Below, one piece after another: positions 54,123-63,332 of a stretch of DNA of 64,000 nucleotides (position 1 is its first letter; each line of letters opens with the position of its first letter). Source of the stretch: Natrinema halophilum (GTDB lineage Archaea; Halobacteriota; Halobacteria; Halobacteriales; Natrialbaceae); contig NZ_CP058601.1 of the NCBI RefSeq assembly GCF_013402815.2, forward strand, positions 4,154,001 to 4,218,000, read 5' to 3'. Below the pieces are notes generated by a model that had not been told where the DNA came from, ran no database searches, and saw only the letters and a program-made list of their open reading frames with translations. A program made the translations under genes and the position numbers.

Positions 54123-55022
54123 TCAGCGTCGGTCGTAAACGTGGACGGCCCGGTCGTGTCGCTTCGAGAGACCGTTTGGATTTCGTCGGTTCGACCGATC
54201 GGCGTACCGGGCGCGAAGGCCGTCCAAAAACCCTCGAGCGGCGTTTCTGACGACGTCCGTGCCGTCGGATACCCAGCCCGTCGGCGTCGCGTCCCCTGAC
54301 GCCAGTTGACAGGCGCCAGCAGCACCGTCGTGTACCGCGTTCTTGGCGGTTCGGGTGAGGACGCGCGGCCGCGGCCCGTAGTTCTTCGCGAGTCGGTACG
54401 TCATCGATCGGTAGGTCACACCCCAGTCGGGGTCGGCTCGACCACCGTCGGTGCCGAATTCACAGCGGGCAGCCATCGCTGCGTTCCACGAGACGTCGAA
54501 GCCGAGTGCTGCCACGCGGTGAGCACAGTCCCGCTCGCTTTCCTGGCCAATGTACTCGTCGAACCCGTCCAGTGCCTCGAGAACTGGCCGCTCGAAAGCG
54601 ACGTTGTCGCCGTGAAAATGCGTTATCCGCTGACCTCCCTTCTCGCGTGGCTGCTTGAGTTCGGAGACGGCGGGGCTGCCGGTGACGGGTCCGGTGACGA
54701 CGTTCGTTTCGTCGTCGATTTGGTCGTCGATGGCCTCATACCAGCTCTGGTCGATCGCGTACTCGCCGTCGAGAAAGGCAACGACGTCGCCCGTCGCCTG
54801 CTCCAGTCCGGCATTTCGAGAGACGCTTTCGTTCCGTTCGGAGATCTCGACGAGGACGTCCACGTCGTCGCGTTCGCGGACAGCACCGGTCGTCCCATCC
54901 GATGACGGGCCGTTGACGACGATTATCTCCGTCGATGGTGGCGTCCGTTCCGCGAGGGCGTCGAGACTCGATAGCAGCCGCTCCCGGTCGTTCAGCGTCG
55001 ACACGACTACCGAGAGCTCCAT
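54123..55022 (-). CDS. Family 2 glycosyltransferase
   Basis: The 299-residue protein has a GT-A fold start: MELSVVVSTLNDRERLLSSL, EIIVVNGPSSDGT, SRNAGLEQATGDVVAFLDGE (donor and metal-binding DxD-like region) and TGPVTGSPAVSEL. A GDNVAFERPVLEALDGFDEY acceptor region with Asp follows at about 165-184. No transmembrane helix is obvious; it is probably cytoplasmic and attaches a sugar to a lipid-linked or protein glycan. Its gene follows a methyltransferase on the same strand. Confidence 0.87.
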   Translation of the reverse strand: MELSVVVSTLNDRERLLSSLDALAERTPPSTEIIVVNGPSSDGTTGAVRERDDVDVLVEISERNESVSRNAGLEQATGDVVAFLDGEYAIDQSWYEAIDDQIDDETNVVTGPVTGSPAVSELKQPREKGGQRITHFHGDNVAFERPVLEALDGFDEYIGQESERDCAHRVAALGFDVSWNAAMAARCEFGTDGGRADPDWGVTYRSMTYRLAKNYGPRPRVLTRTAKNAVHDGAAGACQLASGDATPTGWVSDGTDVVRNAARGFLDGLRARYADRSNRRNPNGLSKRHDRAVHVYDRR

Positions 55023-55075
55023 AACGCCCGATAGGGGCTCCTGATAGTAAATAGATGGGATTCCAGTCAGCACGG

Positions 55076-55783
55076 TCAGCGAACCTGGGCGTTCCAGTAC
55101 GACACCGACGCGAGGTGATCCACGATCTGTCGGCCTCCGATCGCTTCGTCGAGCGCTCGCAACGGCGACGCGAGTGCGTTCGGAATCGCTCGGTAGAGCC
55201 CGTACGGAAGGAGAAAGTCGTCCTCGACGTCGAGGAGCGTCAGATCCGTTTTCGCGAGCAGAACGGCGACTTCGCTCTTCGAGTACAACCGCGACCCCAT
55301 CGGAAGCGCCCAGTTGTAGACACTTCGGGCGGAAAATCGGTTGAAAGTGTCGAAAACGATCTGATCACGGGAAACCCGCCGCATTTCCTGCAGAAATGCC
55401 TCCGGATCGTCCGCAAGGTGGAAAAATCGCATCGCGATTACGGTATCGAAGTGATCATCCGGAAACGGCAACCGACCCGCGTCCCCGCGGAGGAACTCGA
55501 GTGTGCCCGAAATATCGGTGTTCCGGGTTTTCTGGCGCCCCTGTTGTAACATCGCCGCAGAGATGTCGAGTCCGACGACGTCCGCCCCTTGATGGGCGAG
55601 CATGAGCGTAAATCGCCCGGTACCACAGGCGATCTCGAGTATATTCCGATCCTCGACAGGCATGATGGCTTCGAGGACGGCTTCTTTTTCCCGGCGGTCG
55701 ATCAGTTGTCCACCCCGAGAAAACCGCTTATCGTCGTATTCCTTGGCAACATCGTCAGCCTGGTACCACTCCTGTCCTTTCAC
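55076..55783 (-). CDS. Class I SAM-dependent methyltransferase (Methyltransf_11 type)
   Basis: The 235-residue protein begins at GTG (VKGQEWYQADDVAKEYDDKR). The SAM loop is ILEIACGTGRFTLMLAHQGA at about 47-66, the acidic residue DISAAM follows strand 2, then LRGDAGRLPFPDDHFDTVIA and an RFFHLADDPEAFLQEMRRV tail. This is the Methyltransf_11 pattern, often for sugars, lipids or quinones. A longer frame upstream has no SAM-family character. It lies 53 bp ahead of the GT2 gene, so glycan methylation is plausible but unproven. Confidence 0.83.
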   Translation of the reverse strand: MKGQEWYQADDVAKEYDDKRFSRGGQLIDRREKEAVLEAIMPVEDRNILEIACGTGRFTLMLAHQGADVVGLDISAAMLQQGRQKTRNTDISGTLEFLRGDAGRLPFPDDHFDTVIAMRFFHLADDPEAFLQEMRRVSRDQIVFDTFNRFSARSVYNWALPMGSRLYSKSEVAVLLAKTDLTLLDVEDDFLLPYGLYRAIPNALASPLRALDEAIGGRQIVDHLASVSYWNAQVR

Positions 55784-56006
55784 ACTGGGCGAAGCTACTA
55801 TCGTGCTGGGATAAAACGATACTGGAGTCCGTCGGCGACTCGTCGCCCAAGTCAATCGTGATTCGTCTGGGTTGCCAGCTGGACGACGTCGAAATAGGAA
55901 TTTCACCGCCCTGTGATAATAGGTCATTTAGATGCATTATACAAACTGGATTATTCGTATCTGAATATAGGGAAGCTTTACCATCGTTGATTCCGCTCTC
56001 GTAGAT

Positions 56007-56288
56007 ATGAGCACAAGTACAGTCGAGGACCCGGATGCCATTGCTGAGGAACCGTTGTCGGAGGAGGAATACCGCAACCGACTCCGCGAGTTGCCGCCGA
56101 GCGCGAAGCTCGTTGCAAAAGTGTTAGAGATCGACTCGCCGCTCTCACAGGGACAACTCACCGAAGAATCGCTGCTCCCCGATCGCACCGTCCGCTACGC
56201 GCTCAATCGACTCGAAGAGGTCGGCCTGGTCGGCTCCCGGTACAGTTTCAGAGATGCTCGCAAGCAAGTGTACTTTCTCAAGCACTGA
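56007..56288 (+). CDS. MarR/winged-helix DNA-binding protein
   Basis: The 93-residue protein has an acidic N-terminus and a helix-turn-helix core: RELPPSAKLVAKVLEIDSPL, the recognition helix in QLTEESLLPDRTVRYALNRL, and a wing SRYSFRDARKQVYFL. This matches a compact winged-helix family widely conserved in haloarchaea. Its gene lies just before the MBL-fold gene on the same strand. Target genes unknown. Confidence 0.8.
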   Translation: MSTSTVEDPDAIAEEPLSEEEYRNRLRELPPSAKLVAKVLEIDSPLSQGQLTEESLLPDRTVRYALNRLEEVGLVGSRYSFRDARKQVYFLKH

Positions 56289-56388
56289 TTCGGCGCTACG
56301 ACGAGTGCGTCTTTCGTGATGCGACGACGGCGGTCGCGAGATCGCCAGGTGCCGATATACACTTTTCCGGCCGGTGTCTGTTTGTCGT

Positions 56389-57180
56389 ATGGACATCGTT
56401 TCGCGATCCGTTCCGGTCCCTACGCGAGCGCCGAGCGGTACCACCAACACCTATCTGCTCGGCACCGATCCGGCGATTCTCGTCGACCCAGCGACACGAT
56501 CCGACGAACTCGATCACCTGGTCCGTAACCGACGTGTCGAGCACATCCTCGTCACTCACACCCACCCCGATCACGTCGGGGCCGTCGATTCCTACGCCGA
56601 CCGCACCGACGCGACGGTCTGGGCGCGAAACGGACGAATCGACAGGTTTCGGGACGCCACAGGTTGCAAACCTGATCGCACGTTCACGTCGGGCACGACG
56701 ATTCACAGTGGTGACAAGCGCGTTCGGGTCCTCAGCGCACCGGGGCACGCACCGGACCACGTCGCCCTCGAGGCTGGCCGCGGCGGTCCCATCCTCTGTG
56801 GCGACTGTGCCGTCCGCGAGGGGAGCGTCGTCGTCGGCGCACCGGAAGGTGACATGCGCGCATACGTAACGACGTTACGACGACTCTGGGCGATCGACCC
56901 GCCAGCGCTTCATCCCGGTCACGGTCCCGTGATCGACGCCCCTCGCGAAACGCTCGAGCGCCTGCTTTCCCATCGAACCGAGCGCGAACAGCGCGTGCTC
57001 GAAGCTGTCGCCGACGGCGCTCGGTCGCTCGATGAAATCCTCGGTGGGGCCTACGAAAAGGATCTGTCCGGCGTCCGTGACCTCGCGCGGGCGACCGTGG
57101 CTGCCCACCTCGAGAAACTCGCCGTCGAGAGACGACTGTCGTGGGACGGTGAACGAGCGAGGACGCTCGATGGCGACTGA
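56389..57180 (+). CDS. Metallo-beta-lactamase-fold hydrolase with winged helix (LACTB2-like)
   Basis: The 263-residue protein has the di-zinc site HTHPDHVG at about 58-65 and further ligands in SAPGHAPDH and LCGDCAV (Asp); HPGHGPV supplies the last His. A winged-helix domain follows from about 190 (RVLEAVADGARSLDEIL). That order matches LACTB2-like MBL proteins, some of which are endoribonucleases. Start ATG 56389 (MDIVSRSVPVPTRAP) is chosen; 56374 adds five residues. Confidence 0.85.
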   Translation: MDIVSRSVPVPTRAPSGTTNTYLLGTDPAILVDPATRSDELDHLVRNRRVEHILVTHTHPDHVGAVDSYADRTDATVWARNGRIDRFRDATGCKPDRTFTSGTTIHSGDKRVRVLSAPGHAPDHVALEAGRGGPILCGDCAVREGSVVVGAPEGDMRAYVTTLRRLWAIDPPALHPGHGPVIDAPRETLERLLSHRTEREQRVLEAVADGARSLDEILGGAYEKDLSGVRDLARATVAAHLEKLAVERRLSWDGERARTLDGD

Positions 57181-57210
57181 CTTTTCCGCCTCGACGGTTT
57201 CCGTTCGACT

Positions 57211-57888
57211 GTGCGATCACTCGAAGCCGAACTTGAGCAAGCCCGTTCCCTCGCTGTCGACGACCTCGCAGATGCAATCGAATCTATCGGCTTCGAGTGT
57301 ACGCGTTGTGGTGCCTGCTGTACGGGCCACGGCGAAGACGAACACACGGCGACGGTCTTCCCCGACGAAGTGCGCGAACTGCGAGATGCGACGACAAACC
57401 GTGAGGACGACCGGGACTGGCGCGACGTCGCTCGGCCGATGCCCTACGGCCTCTCCGAAACCGACGACGGCGACCTCGAGGGCGAAACCTTCGAGTGGGC
57501 GCTTCAGACCGACGACTGCGGTAACTGTACGTTCTACGAGGAAGACGACGATGGAGTCGGCGCGTGCGTCGCCCACGAGGACCGGCCGCTCATCTGTCAG
57601 ACCTATCCGTTCAGCGTTGCACTCGCGGGCACCAGCCAGCCGATGGGGGAGGCCGTCGACGAGGAAGGCGTCGTTCGCGCCCACGAATGCGAGGGACTGG
57701 GCCGCGACATCTCACGGGCGGACGCCGAAGAATTGGCTCGAGCGCTGAAGGAACGAGCCGTTCGAGAACTCGAGGAAGCTATCGCTGTCCGAGACACCTA
57801 CCGTCCCGCCGACCCCGATCCGGGCGAGATAGTCGTTTACGATTCCGAAGGGGCGAAACGGGCAGACGGAACGCCACTCGAGGACTAA
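57211..57888 (+). CDS. YkgJ-type Fe-S/zinc cysteine-cluster protein
   Basis: The 225-residue protein has the cysteine cluster of the YkgJ/Fli-B-like family: FECTRCGACCTGH at about 29-41, DDCGNCTFY at about 101-109, and a later RPLICQTYPF motif. It probably binds an Fe-S cluster or zinc. The GTG start at 57211 is 30 bp after the MBL gene stop, so the two may be co-transcribed. Function unknown. Confidence 0.78.
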   Translation: MRSLEAELEQARSLAVDDLADAIESIGFECTRCGACCTGHGEDEHTATVFPDEVRELRDATTNREDDRDWRDVARPMPYGLSETDDGDLEGETFEWALQTDDCGNCTFYEEDDDGVGACVAHEDRPLICQTYPFSVALAGTSQPMGEAVDEEGVVRAHECEGLGRDISRADAEELARALKERAVRELEEAIAVRDTYRPADPDPGEIVVYDSEGAKRADGTPLED

Positions 57889-58175
57889 AACTGGTTTCCC
57901 CATTCTCTCGGGCTGTCGCGGACGTCCAAGAGACGCCCGTACGTCTCTGCGGGCAGCGCCCGGCGGAGTGAGTACAGTCGAGAGTCACCAGCGACGCCAG
58001 GAGGATAACGAATGGTGGGAACGGATTCGCTAGCGACTCTGTATGCGGCGACTGGACAGCGCGCTTTGGGCGCCGTTTCACCGAGTACGCCACAGGGACA
58101 TTCGACGGCGGCCGTTCGAGATTGGTGCGCCCAGTGGTTCGCACGCCCTGTGAACTGAGCGCTGACGGGCTCTTC

Positions 58176-58586
58176 TTAGAATGTCTCTTCGATGATCTCG
58201 CCGACGGCGAAGTTCGACTTGACTTCGGTGACCTCGATTTTGACGCGTTCGCCGACGTCGGCGCCGGGGACGATGATAACGTAACCTCGTTCGACGCGTG
58301 CGATGCCGTCTCCCTGTTTGCCGATATCCTCGATCTCGACGTAGCGCGTTTCGCCGACGTCGACAGGTGGTTGCGGTTCGGACGGCGGAGTCTGGGGTTG
58401 GGTGGTGACCGAACTGTCGTCGCCACCAACCCCCTCCTCGCGCGAGATCAATGCGACGCGGTAGACCTCCCCAGGGTCGATGTCTCCGGTTTCGACCTCC
58501 TGTTTCGGTACTTCGATGATGTATCGATCCTCCTCTTCCGAAACGTCCGTACTGAACAGACACAGCAATTTTTCAGATATTTCCAC
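58176..58586 (-). CDS. TRAM-domain RNA-binding protein
   Basis: The 136-residue protein starts at GTG with VEISEKLLCLFSTDVSEEED, a haloarchaeal N-terminal region, then a Gln/Pro linker (TTQPQTPPSEPQ) and a TRAM domain at about 78-136: VDVGETRYVEIEDIGKQGDG, YVIIVPGADVGERV and FAVGEIIEETF. TRAM proteins bind RNA and act as chaperones in archaea. It is distinct from the membrane-tethered TRAM-like protein at 48295. GTG 58586 matches family starts; the frame is open 19 codons further upstream. Confidence 0.88.
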   Translation of the reverse strand: MEISEKLLCLFSTDVSEEEDRYIIEVPKQEVETGDIDPGEVYRVALISREEGVGGDDSSVTTQPQTPPSEPQPPVDVGETRYVEIEDIGKQGDGIARVERGYVIIVPGADVGERVKIEVTEVKSNFAVGEIIEETF

Positions 58587-58759
58587 AGGTAGACCCTCTA
58601 TTTCACCTCTGATCCCCATCCATAATAGAACTACCGACACCAAACCGTCAATTGATGGCCGAATCGTCCCGATCGCGACTACCGCGATGAACGATCGTCG
58701 ATCGTGAGACCCCAGTACCGTCGACCGTTTGTAACCGGGTCACAACGCAGGAGTCGGCC

Positions 58760-60511
58760 TTAGTCGGCGCGTTCGAGCGCTCGAGCCGTCATGAACCGTG
58801 AGAGGTCGAAGGTTGTCCCGAGCGACGCTTCCTGGACCGATTCGTACGGGCGGTTGACGATGATATCGCCCGCTGTACTGTCGCCGACGCCGGGAATGGC
58901 GGTGAGTTCGTCCATCGATGCCGCGTTGATGTCGAGCGGGTAGGGAACGCCGGTTACGGACCGATACCCGTGATCGACGACCGCGACGTCGACGGTTCGC
59001 CCGAGGGTGCGCTCACCCGGAATCCCGACCAGCAACGGGTACGTGCCGAGTTGGCGGCCGAAGGTCTTCCCGTCCTGGTGATATTCGAGGTGAACGTTCG
59101 GTAGAACGGTGCCTGTTGGCGCGACGCGCTCGAGCATCGGGTTGTCGATCTCCTCGCGAACCTGCCGTTTGTACCGTTTGAAAAGCTTCTTGTGGTCGTT
59201 TGCGATCTCCGCACCGGTGTCTGACATGTCGGTGCCGTCGAAGGCCATTACCTGCCGAATGTTGATGCGCCGGAGCATGTAGCCCTCGTCGTAGACGCGC
59301 TGCAGGAACTCGCGGTTGAGTCGATATGTCTCCTCGCGTTCGCCTTTGAGGCCGTGGAGCAGGTTGATGCCGGGCAGCAGTTTCGGTAGTCGTCGGGGAC
59401 CGCCCCCGCCGACTGTCCGAGCGTCTTCGGACGCTTCTCCGCAGTTCTTTCCCGCGTTCTCGCCGGGTCTCCATCCCGCTTCCTCGTTGACGACCTTCAC
59501 CGCTTCGAAACATTCCTCGGCGGTGACGTTCAGGTTGTTTTCCTCCTGGACGACCGGGTCCGCCGATTCGAGGCCGAACGCTGCCGTATCGCCTGGCGTG
59601 TTGTGTTCGGCGATAATCCGAATGCCCTCCCGGCTCGCTTCGGGCCACTCGACGATCGTGATCGGGTTCATGTTATCGAGGTGCAACGTCTCGAGATCAG
59701 GGGCGACCTCACGTATTCCACCGTACAGTTGGCGAAGAGCGTCGGGATTGGGTGCTTCGCCGTCGCCGCCGTAGGCGAGGATATCAGCCTGCCGGCCGAT
59801 TCGGAAGTGTCTGACGCCGTGGTCGGCCAGCGCGTCGACTTCGCCGACGACGGTCGGCGGTGGCCGGAACGTCGGGTTCCCGTAGAGCGGTTCCGTACAG
59901 AACGAACATCGGTACGCACAGCCCCGCGAGGTCTCGAGTTCGGCGATGAGGTGGTCCGGGTGATTGGGATGTGCTTCGACCACGAATGCGCCTTGTCTGG
60001 CCCAACGCGATACTTCGTCGACGTCTCGCATCCGATCGTTGAACCCTTCGAGGCCGCTCTCGACGAGGTCGTAGACGGCGGCCTCTACGTCGCCCTTGGC
60101 GACGAAGTCGAAGTCCAGATCCTGCCGTTCGGTCTCGGTCGCGCCCGCGTTTTCGTCGCCGACGCCGAACTTGACGGGGCCGCCCATCAGACTCGTCCCA
60201 GTGGCAGTCCAGGCGAGTTTCCGAACTTCGTCCGGTTCGGCCGGCGTGCCGCCGACGTACTTTCCCGGAACGGTCATTCCGCCGAGGTAGACCAAGAGGT
60301 CCGCCTCGTCGACGTCCTGCCATCTGTCCGGTTCGTCGCGTAGGCCGTCGATCGTGTGATAGGTGATCAACTCGCGCGGGACGCCCGCGTCGACGAGCGC
60401 ACCCGCTGCGTATCGCGGATACGTCGAGATGTACGGCGGCACCCCGAAGTGTGCTGGTTCGTCGACGTAGCCGTCGACGATCGTCACCGACAGCGTCTCG
60501 GGGTCGATCAT
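58760..60511 (-). CDS. Radical SAM protein with C-terminal HhH domain
   Basis: The 583-residue protein has a B12-binding-like N-terminal domain (about 1-150; IVDGYVDEPAHFGVPPYIST), a radical-SAM motif RGCAYRCSFCTEP (CxxxCxxC at about 195-205), a SPASM-like region, and a C-terminal helix-hairpin-helix (INAASMDELTAIPGVGDSTA). This order matches the archaeal MJ1487-type radical SAM proteins of unknown reaction. A stretch with a poorly conserved Gly-rich insertion (RPGENAGKNCGEASEDAR, about 350-370) interrupts the core. Start ATG 60511. Confidence 0.85.
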   Translation of the reverse strand: MIDPETLSVTIVDGYVDEPAHFGVPPYISTYPRYAAGALVDAGVPRELITYHTIDGLRDEPDRWQDVDEADLLVYLGGMTVPGKYVGGTPAEPDEVRKLAWTATGTSLMGGPVKFGVGDENAGATETERQDLDFDFVAKGDVEAAVYDLVESGLEGFNDRMRDVDEVSRWARQGAFVVEAHPNHPDHLIAELETSRGCAYRCSFCTEPLYGNPTFRPPPTVVGEVDALADHGVRHFRIGRQADILAYGGDGEAPNPDALRQLYGGIREVAPDLETLHLDNMNPITIVEWPEASREGIRIIAEHNTPGDTAAFGLESADPVVQEENNLNVTAEECFEAVKVVNEEAGWRPGENAGKNCGEASEDARTVGGGGPRRLPKLLPGINLLHGLKGEREETYRLNREFLQRVYDEGYMLRRINIRQVMAFDGTDMSDTGAEIANDHKKLFKRYKRQVREEIDNPMLERVAPTGTVLPNVHLEYHQDGKTFGRQLGTYPLLVGIPGERTLGRTVDVAVVDHGYRSVTGVPYPLDINAASMDELTAIPGVGDSTAGDIIVNRPYESVQEASLGTTFDLSRFMTARALERAD

Positions 60512-60679
60512 AGCGTTCGATAGCCCCTCGATGGGTAAAACGATGACTACACGTACCGCTCCGATTCGCTGGGCTCGGAATCCAACGATCGGTCCGGTCC
60601 TGATTTCCGAGTTCTGTTATTGATGTCATAGCTGATACGATTGCTGACGAGACAATTGGGCGAGATGACACGCCGGTAG

Positions 60680-60790
60680 TACAGTAGTCGTTGAAACGGG
60701 TTACTCATCGCCCGCCATCCGGCGGCCAGCGAGCATCCGCTGACCGGGGATTCGCTACCGGGGTGTGGAATGACTATCAACGTCTACTAC
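60680..60790. mobile_element. MITE-like element, copy 2 (diverged)
   Basis: The left end ACAGTAGTCGTTGAAACG and the inverse right end ATCAACGTCTACTAC, about 111 bp apart, match copy 1 (48785-48898) with drift in both termini and core. It lies between the radical SAM gene and a small zinc-protein gene. No protein is encoded. Confidence 0.6.
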
Positions 60791-60845
60791 GACCTGTGGT
60801 GCCGCAACCCCGACGTTGATAGTCGTCGTGCTGTTACTGTCGTCT

Positions 60846-61004
60846 ATGCCACGAACGGAGGAAATCGTCTGTACCGATGAAGACTGTTATCTCGATATGT
60901 TCGAGAACCACTACACCTACGACGTGCCGAGTGACTCCGACATTTCGGACCTTGCGTGTCCAGTTTGTGGCGGCACCGACTGTCTCGAGCAGATCGAACT
61001 CTGA
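60846..61004 (+). CDS. 52-residue zinc-ribbon protein
   Basis: The protein reads MPRTEEIVCTDEDCYLDMFE, then HYTYDVPSDSDISDL and CPVCGGTDCLEQIEL, giving CxxxxC and CPVC metal pairs. It matches a very conserved haloarchaeal micro-protein (recalled as DUF7559, not verified). It is encoded immediately after a MITE-like element. Function unknown. Confidence 0.82.
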   Translation: MPRTEEIVCTDEDCYLDMFENHYTYDVPSDSDISDLACPVCGGTDCLEQIEL

Positions 61005-61210
61005 TCGGTGAATTCGGTTCCGAACGGGCTGCTCCGATCGACTGCGACGGGCTAGAACTCGTCAGACATTTCTTTTGTTTCCATCAAAAGGGATATCAAT
61101 GCGGCTGTCATAGCCATTCGTACAGTCGCCTCTCCCATGTACCGCCAACCCCTTCTCTCGGTCCCTCCGACCGCTGTCAGTGATGGACGCCCCGATCGAG
61201 GTGACGGGCC

Positions 61211-61735
61211 ATGACGCTCAAAGACCTCGGGAAATCGGTCGGCAGTGCGTTGTATCGGCAGGTCGGCCGCGCGAACGGTCGCGTCCAGAATCACCGATCG
61301 CTTCCCGTCGACATCCTGGAAAACGACACCGCCTATCGAGTCGTTTTCGATGCGCCGGGGGCAGAACCGGACGACGTTCAGGTCCGCTATCTCGAGGGCA
61401 ACGTCAAGATCCGAGTCGACCGATTCAGGCAATTCCACGAAGGGTACGAGATGCGTTTTCCCGGACGCGGAATGGATCTAAACGGCGAAGCCGAGTTACC
61501 ATCCGACGCGGTCGTCGATGCGGATGCCGGAACAGCGAGGCTATCCGAAACAGGAACGCTGAGCGTCGTCATTCCGAAGGATTCGGCGATCGATGACGTC
61601 GACGAAGCGGACGGCACAGCCGACTTCGAAGATCCCAGCGAGGCGGACGAAACGACCGACCTCGAAAGACCTGGCGAAGCCGTCACCGATTCGGACTCGA
61701 ACACCGAATCGGAACCGGTCACCATCGACGACTGA
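61211..61735 (+). CDS. Hsp20/alpha-crystallin-like small heat shock protein
   Basis: The 174-residue protein has an alpha-crystallin domain at about 30-122: NDTAYRVVFDAPGAEPDDVQ, VRYLEGNVKIRVDRF, then ELPSDAVVDADAGTARLSET and GTLSVVIPK. The IxI tail is replaced by a long acidic Asp/Glu/Ser region. Such proteins hold unfolded clients. It converges with the FAD oxidoreductase gene with 1 bp between the stops. Confidence 0.78.
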   Translation: MTLKDLGKSVGSALYRQVGRANGRVQNHRSLPVDILENDTAYRVVFDAPGAEPDDVQVRYLEGNVKIRVDRFRQFHEGYEMRFPGRGMDLNGEAELPSDAVVDADAGTARLSETGTLSVVIPKDSAIDDVDEADGTADFEDPSEADETTDLERPGEAVTDSDSNTESEPVTIDD

Positions 61736-61736
61736 T

Positions 61737-62930
61737 TCAGTTCGGATCGAGCGCCAGTCCCTCCAGGACGTCGAATCCCTCGTCACCGTCGAATCGGGTC
61801 GGGTCGAAAGCGCCGATCCCTGCCCCTCCGAGCATTTCTTCTGCGAGGCGCCGTCCGATGGCCGGTGCGCGCATGAAGCCGTGACCCTGGAACCCGGTCG
61901 CCACGTACAGCCCGTCACGAACGTCACCGACCAGCGGATCACGATCGGGTGTCGCGGTACAGAGACCGGCCCACGCGCGATCGAACCCGCGTTTTCCGGT
62001 GTCGTCGATCGCCGGAACGCGGTGAGCGACCCGCTCTCCGAGATCCGTTGCAAACGTCGAGTCGGCGTCGCGGTCGTAGGCATCCGGATCGGCTTCTCGG
62101 TTTTCCGTGCCGTCGCCAGCGAGAAGGCCGTCTGCGTGCGGTCGCAGGTAGAAGCCGCCGGTCGCGTCGTAACACATCGGCTCGGCGAAATCCGCGCCCG
62201 CGACGAGAGCCTGGACGCGGTAGGGTTTCATCGCCAGGGAGACGCCCGCGTCCGCGAGCAGGTTCGCCGTTCGGGCGCCGGCGGCTACCAGCACCGCATC
62301 GAACTCGCGGGCGTCGCCGTCGGTACGGATCACCCGCGCGGGATCGACTCGAACCTCGACCGGCGTCTCGGTCTCGAGGGTGGCTCCGGAATCGGCCGCC
62401 GTGGTCGCGAGAGAGACCGCGTACTCGGTCGGATCGGCGTACCCCGATGCGCCCGCGACCCCCGCGACTTCGATATCTTCGGTTCGCAGCGCGGGAAATC
62501 GGTCGGCGAGCGCGTCGCCGTCCATCTCGAGAGCGACGACCCCGTTGTCCTGCATACGTCGGACCTGTTCTCGAATGGCGTCGGCCCGTTCCGTGTCTCC
62601 ATCGCGAGCGAACCAGACGTACGGACATTCGACGAACGGGAAGGTGTCGTCGCCCGACAGCGCACGGAATCGCTCGATCGATTCGCTCGCGATTGCAGCG
62701 TCGAGACCGCCTGCAAAGGCGTCGTAACAGATACCCGCTGCTCGCCCGGTTGCGCCGCTCGCCACATCGCCGCGGTCGTAAAGCGTGACGTTTGCACCTT
62801 CGCGGGTAAGGTCGTACGCTACTGTCGCGCCGACCGCGCCTGCACCGACGATTGCGATTTCGAGGTCTGCGCCCCGCTGGGCGAGCGCGTCTGAGCCGAC
62901 GGTCGATTCTGTCCGGCCCGAACCGGTCAT
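61737..62930 (-). CDS. FAD-dependent oxidoreductase (DAO family)
   Basis: The 397-residue protein has the dinucleotide loop EIAIVGAGAVGATVAYDLTR at about 24-43, an acidic end LYDRGDVASGATGRAAGI, AVLVAAGARTANLLADAGVS and the C-terminal DGLYVATGFQGHGFMRAPAI. This is the DAO/glycine-oxidase/sarcosine-oxidase pattern. It oxidises an amine or amino acid; the exact substrate is unknown. Start ATG 62930 (MTGSGRTESTVGSDALA) is preferred over 63041. Confidence 0.88.
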   Translation of the reverse strand: MTGSGRTESTVGSDALAQRGADLEIAIVGAGAVGATVAYDLTREGANVTLYDRGDVASGATGRAAGICYDAFAGGLDAAIASESIERFRALSGDDTFPFVECPYVWFARDGDTERADAIREQVRRMQDNGVVALEMDGDALADRFPALRTEDIEVAGVAGASGYADPTEYAVSLATTAADSGATLETETPVEVRVDPARVIRTDGDAREFDAVLVAAGARTANLLADAGVSLAMKPYRVQALVAGADFAEPMCYDATGGFYLRPHADGLLAGDGTENREADPDAYDRDADSTFATDLGERVAHRVPAIDDTGKRGFDRAWAGLCTATPDRDPLVGDVRDGLYVATGFQGHGFMRAPAIGRRLAEEMLGGAGIGAFDPTRFDGDEGFDVLEGLALDPN

Positions 62931-63149
62931 GGCTTGCCACCCACCGGACGGGATCGGTCGAAATGCGTCGAAACACGACCGCCGGTTGATTTCTCGCGTT
63001 CGGGGTCGGCGTTCATAGAACCCATTGTGAGAGCGACCCACTTACGTCTGGGTGGTCGGTACGCGGGTCTTCCACATCGCGATCCGAGCCGTGGGACTTG
63101 CTACTCGGTCGAATACGAAAACCCGAGAGGCGCGCGTGTGAAAACGAGA

Positions 63150-63319
63150 GACGACGAGAGACCAGCGATGACGGGAGACCAGCGATGACGGGAGACCAGC
63201 GATGACGGGAGACCAGCGATGACGGGAGACCAGCGACGACGAGAGACCAGCGACGACGAGAGACCAGCGACGACGAGAGACCAGCGACGACGGGAGGCCA
63301 GCGATGACGGGAGACTAGC
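63150..63319. repeat. Ten tandem copies of a 17-bp unit
   Basis: From 63150 a 17-bp unit (GATGACGGGAGACCAGC or GACGACGAGAGACCAGC) repeats ten times without gaps, to 63319. Copies fall into two blocks of like variants plus mixed ends. It lies in 402 bp with no gene, downstream of the minus-strand membrane protein stop at 63333. Confidence 0.93.
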
Positions 63320-63332
63320 CCGAAGGGCCCGC

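Noticed and set aside
58012-58158. 48-codon frame between the YkgJ-type and TRAM genes
   Set aside because: No ribosome site, no family and unremarkable composition; the 287-bp gap is best left as non-coding.
63150-63319. CRISPR array
   Set aside because: The 17-bp units are contiguous with no spacers and no cas genes are near.
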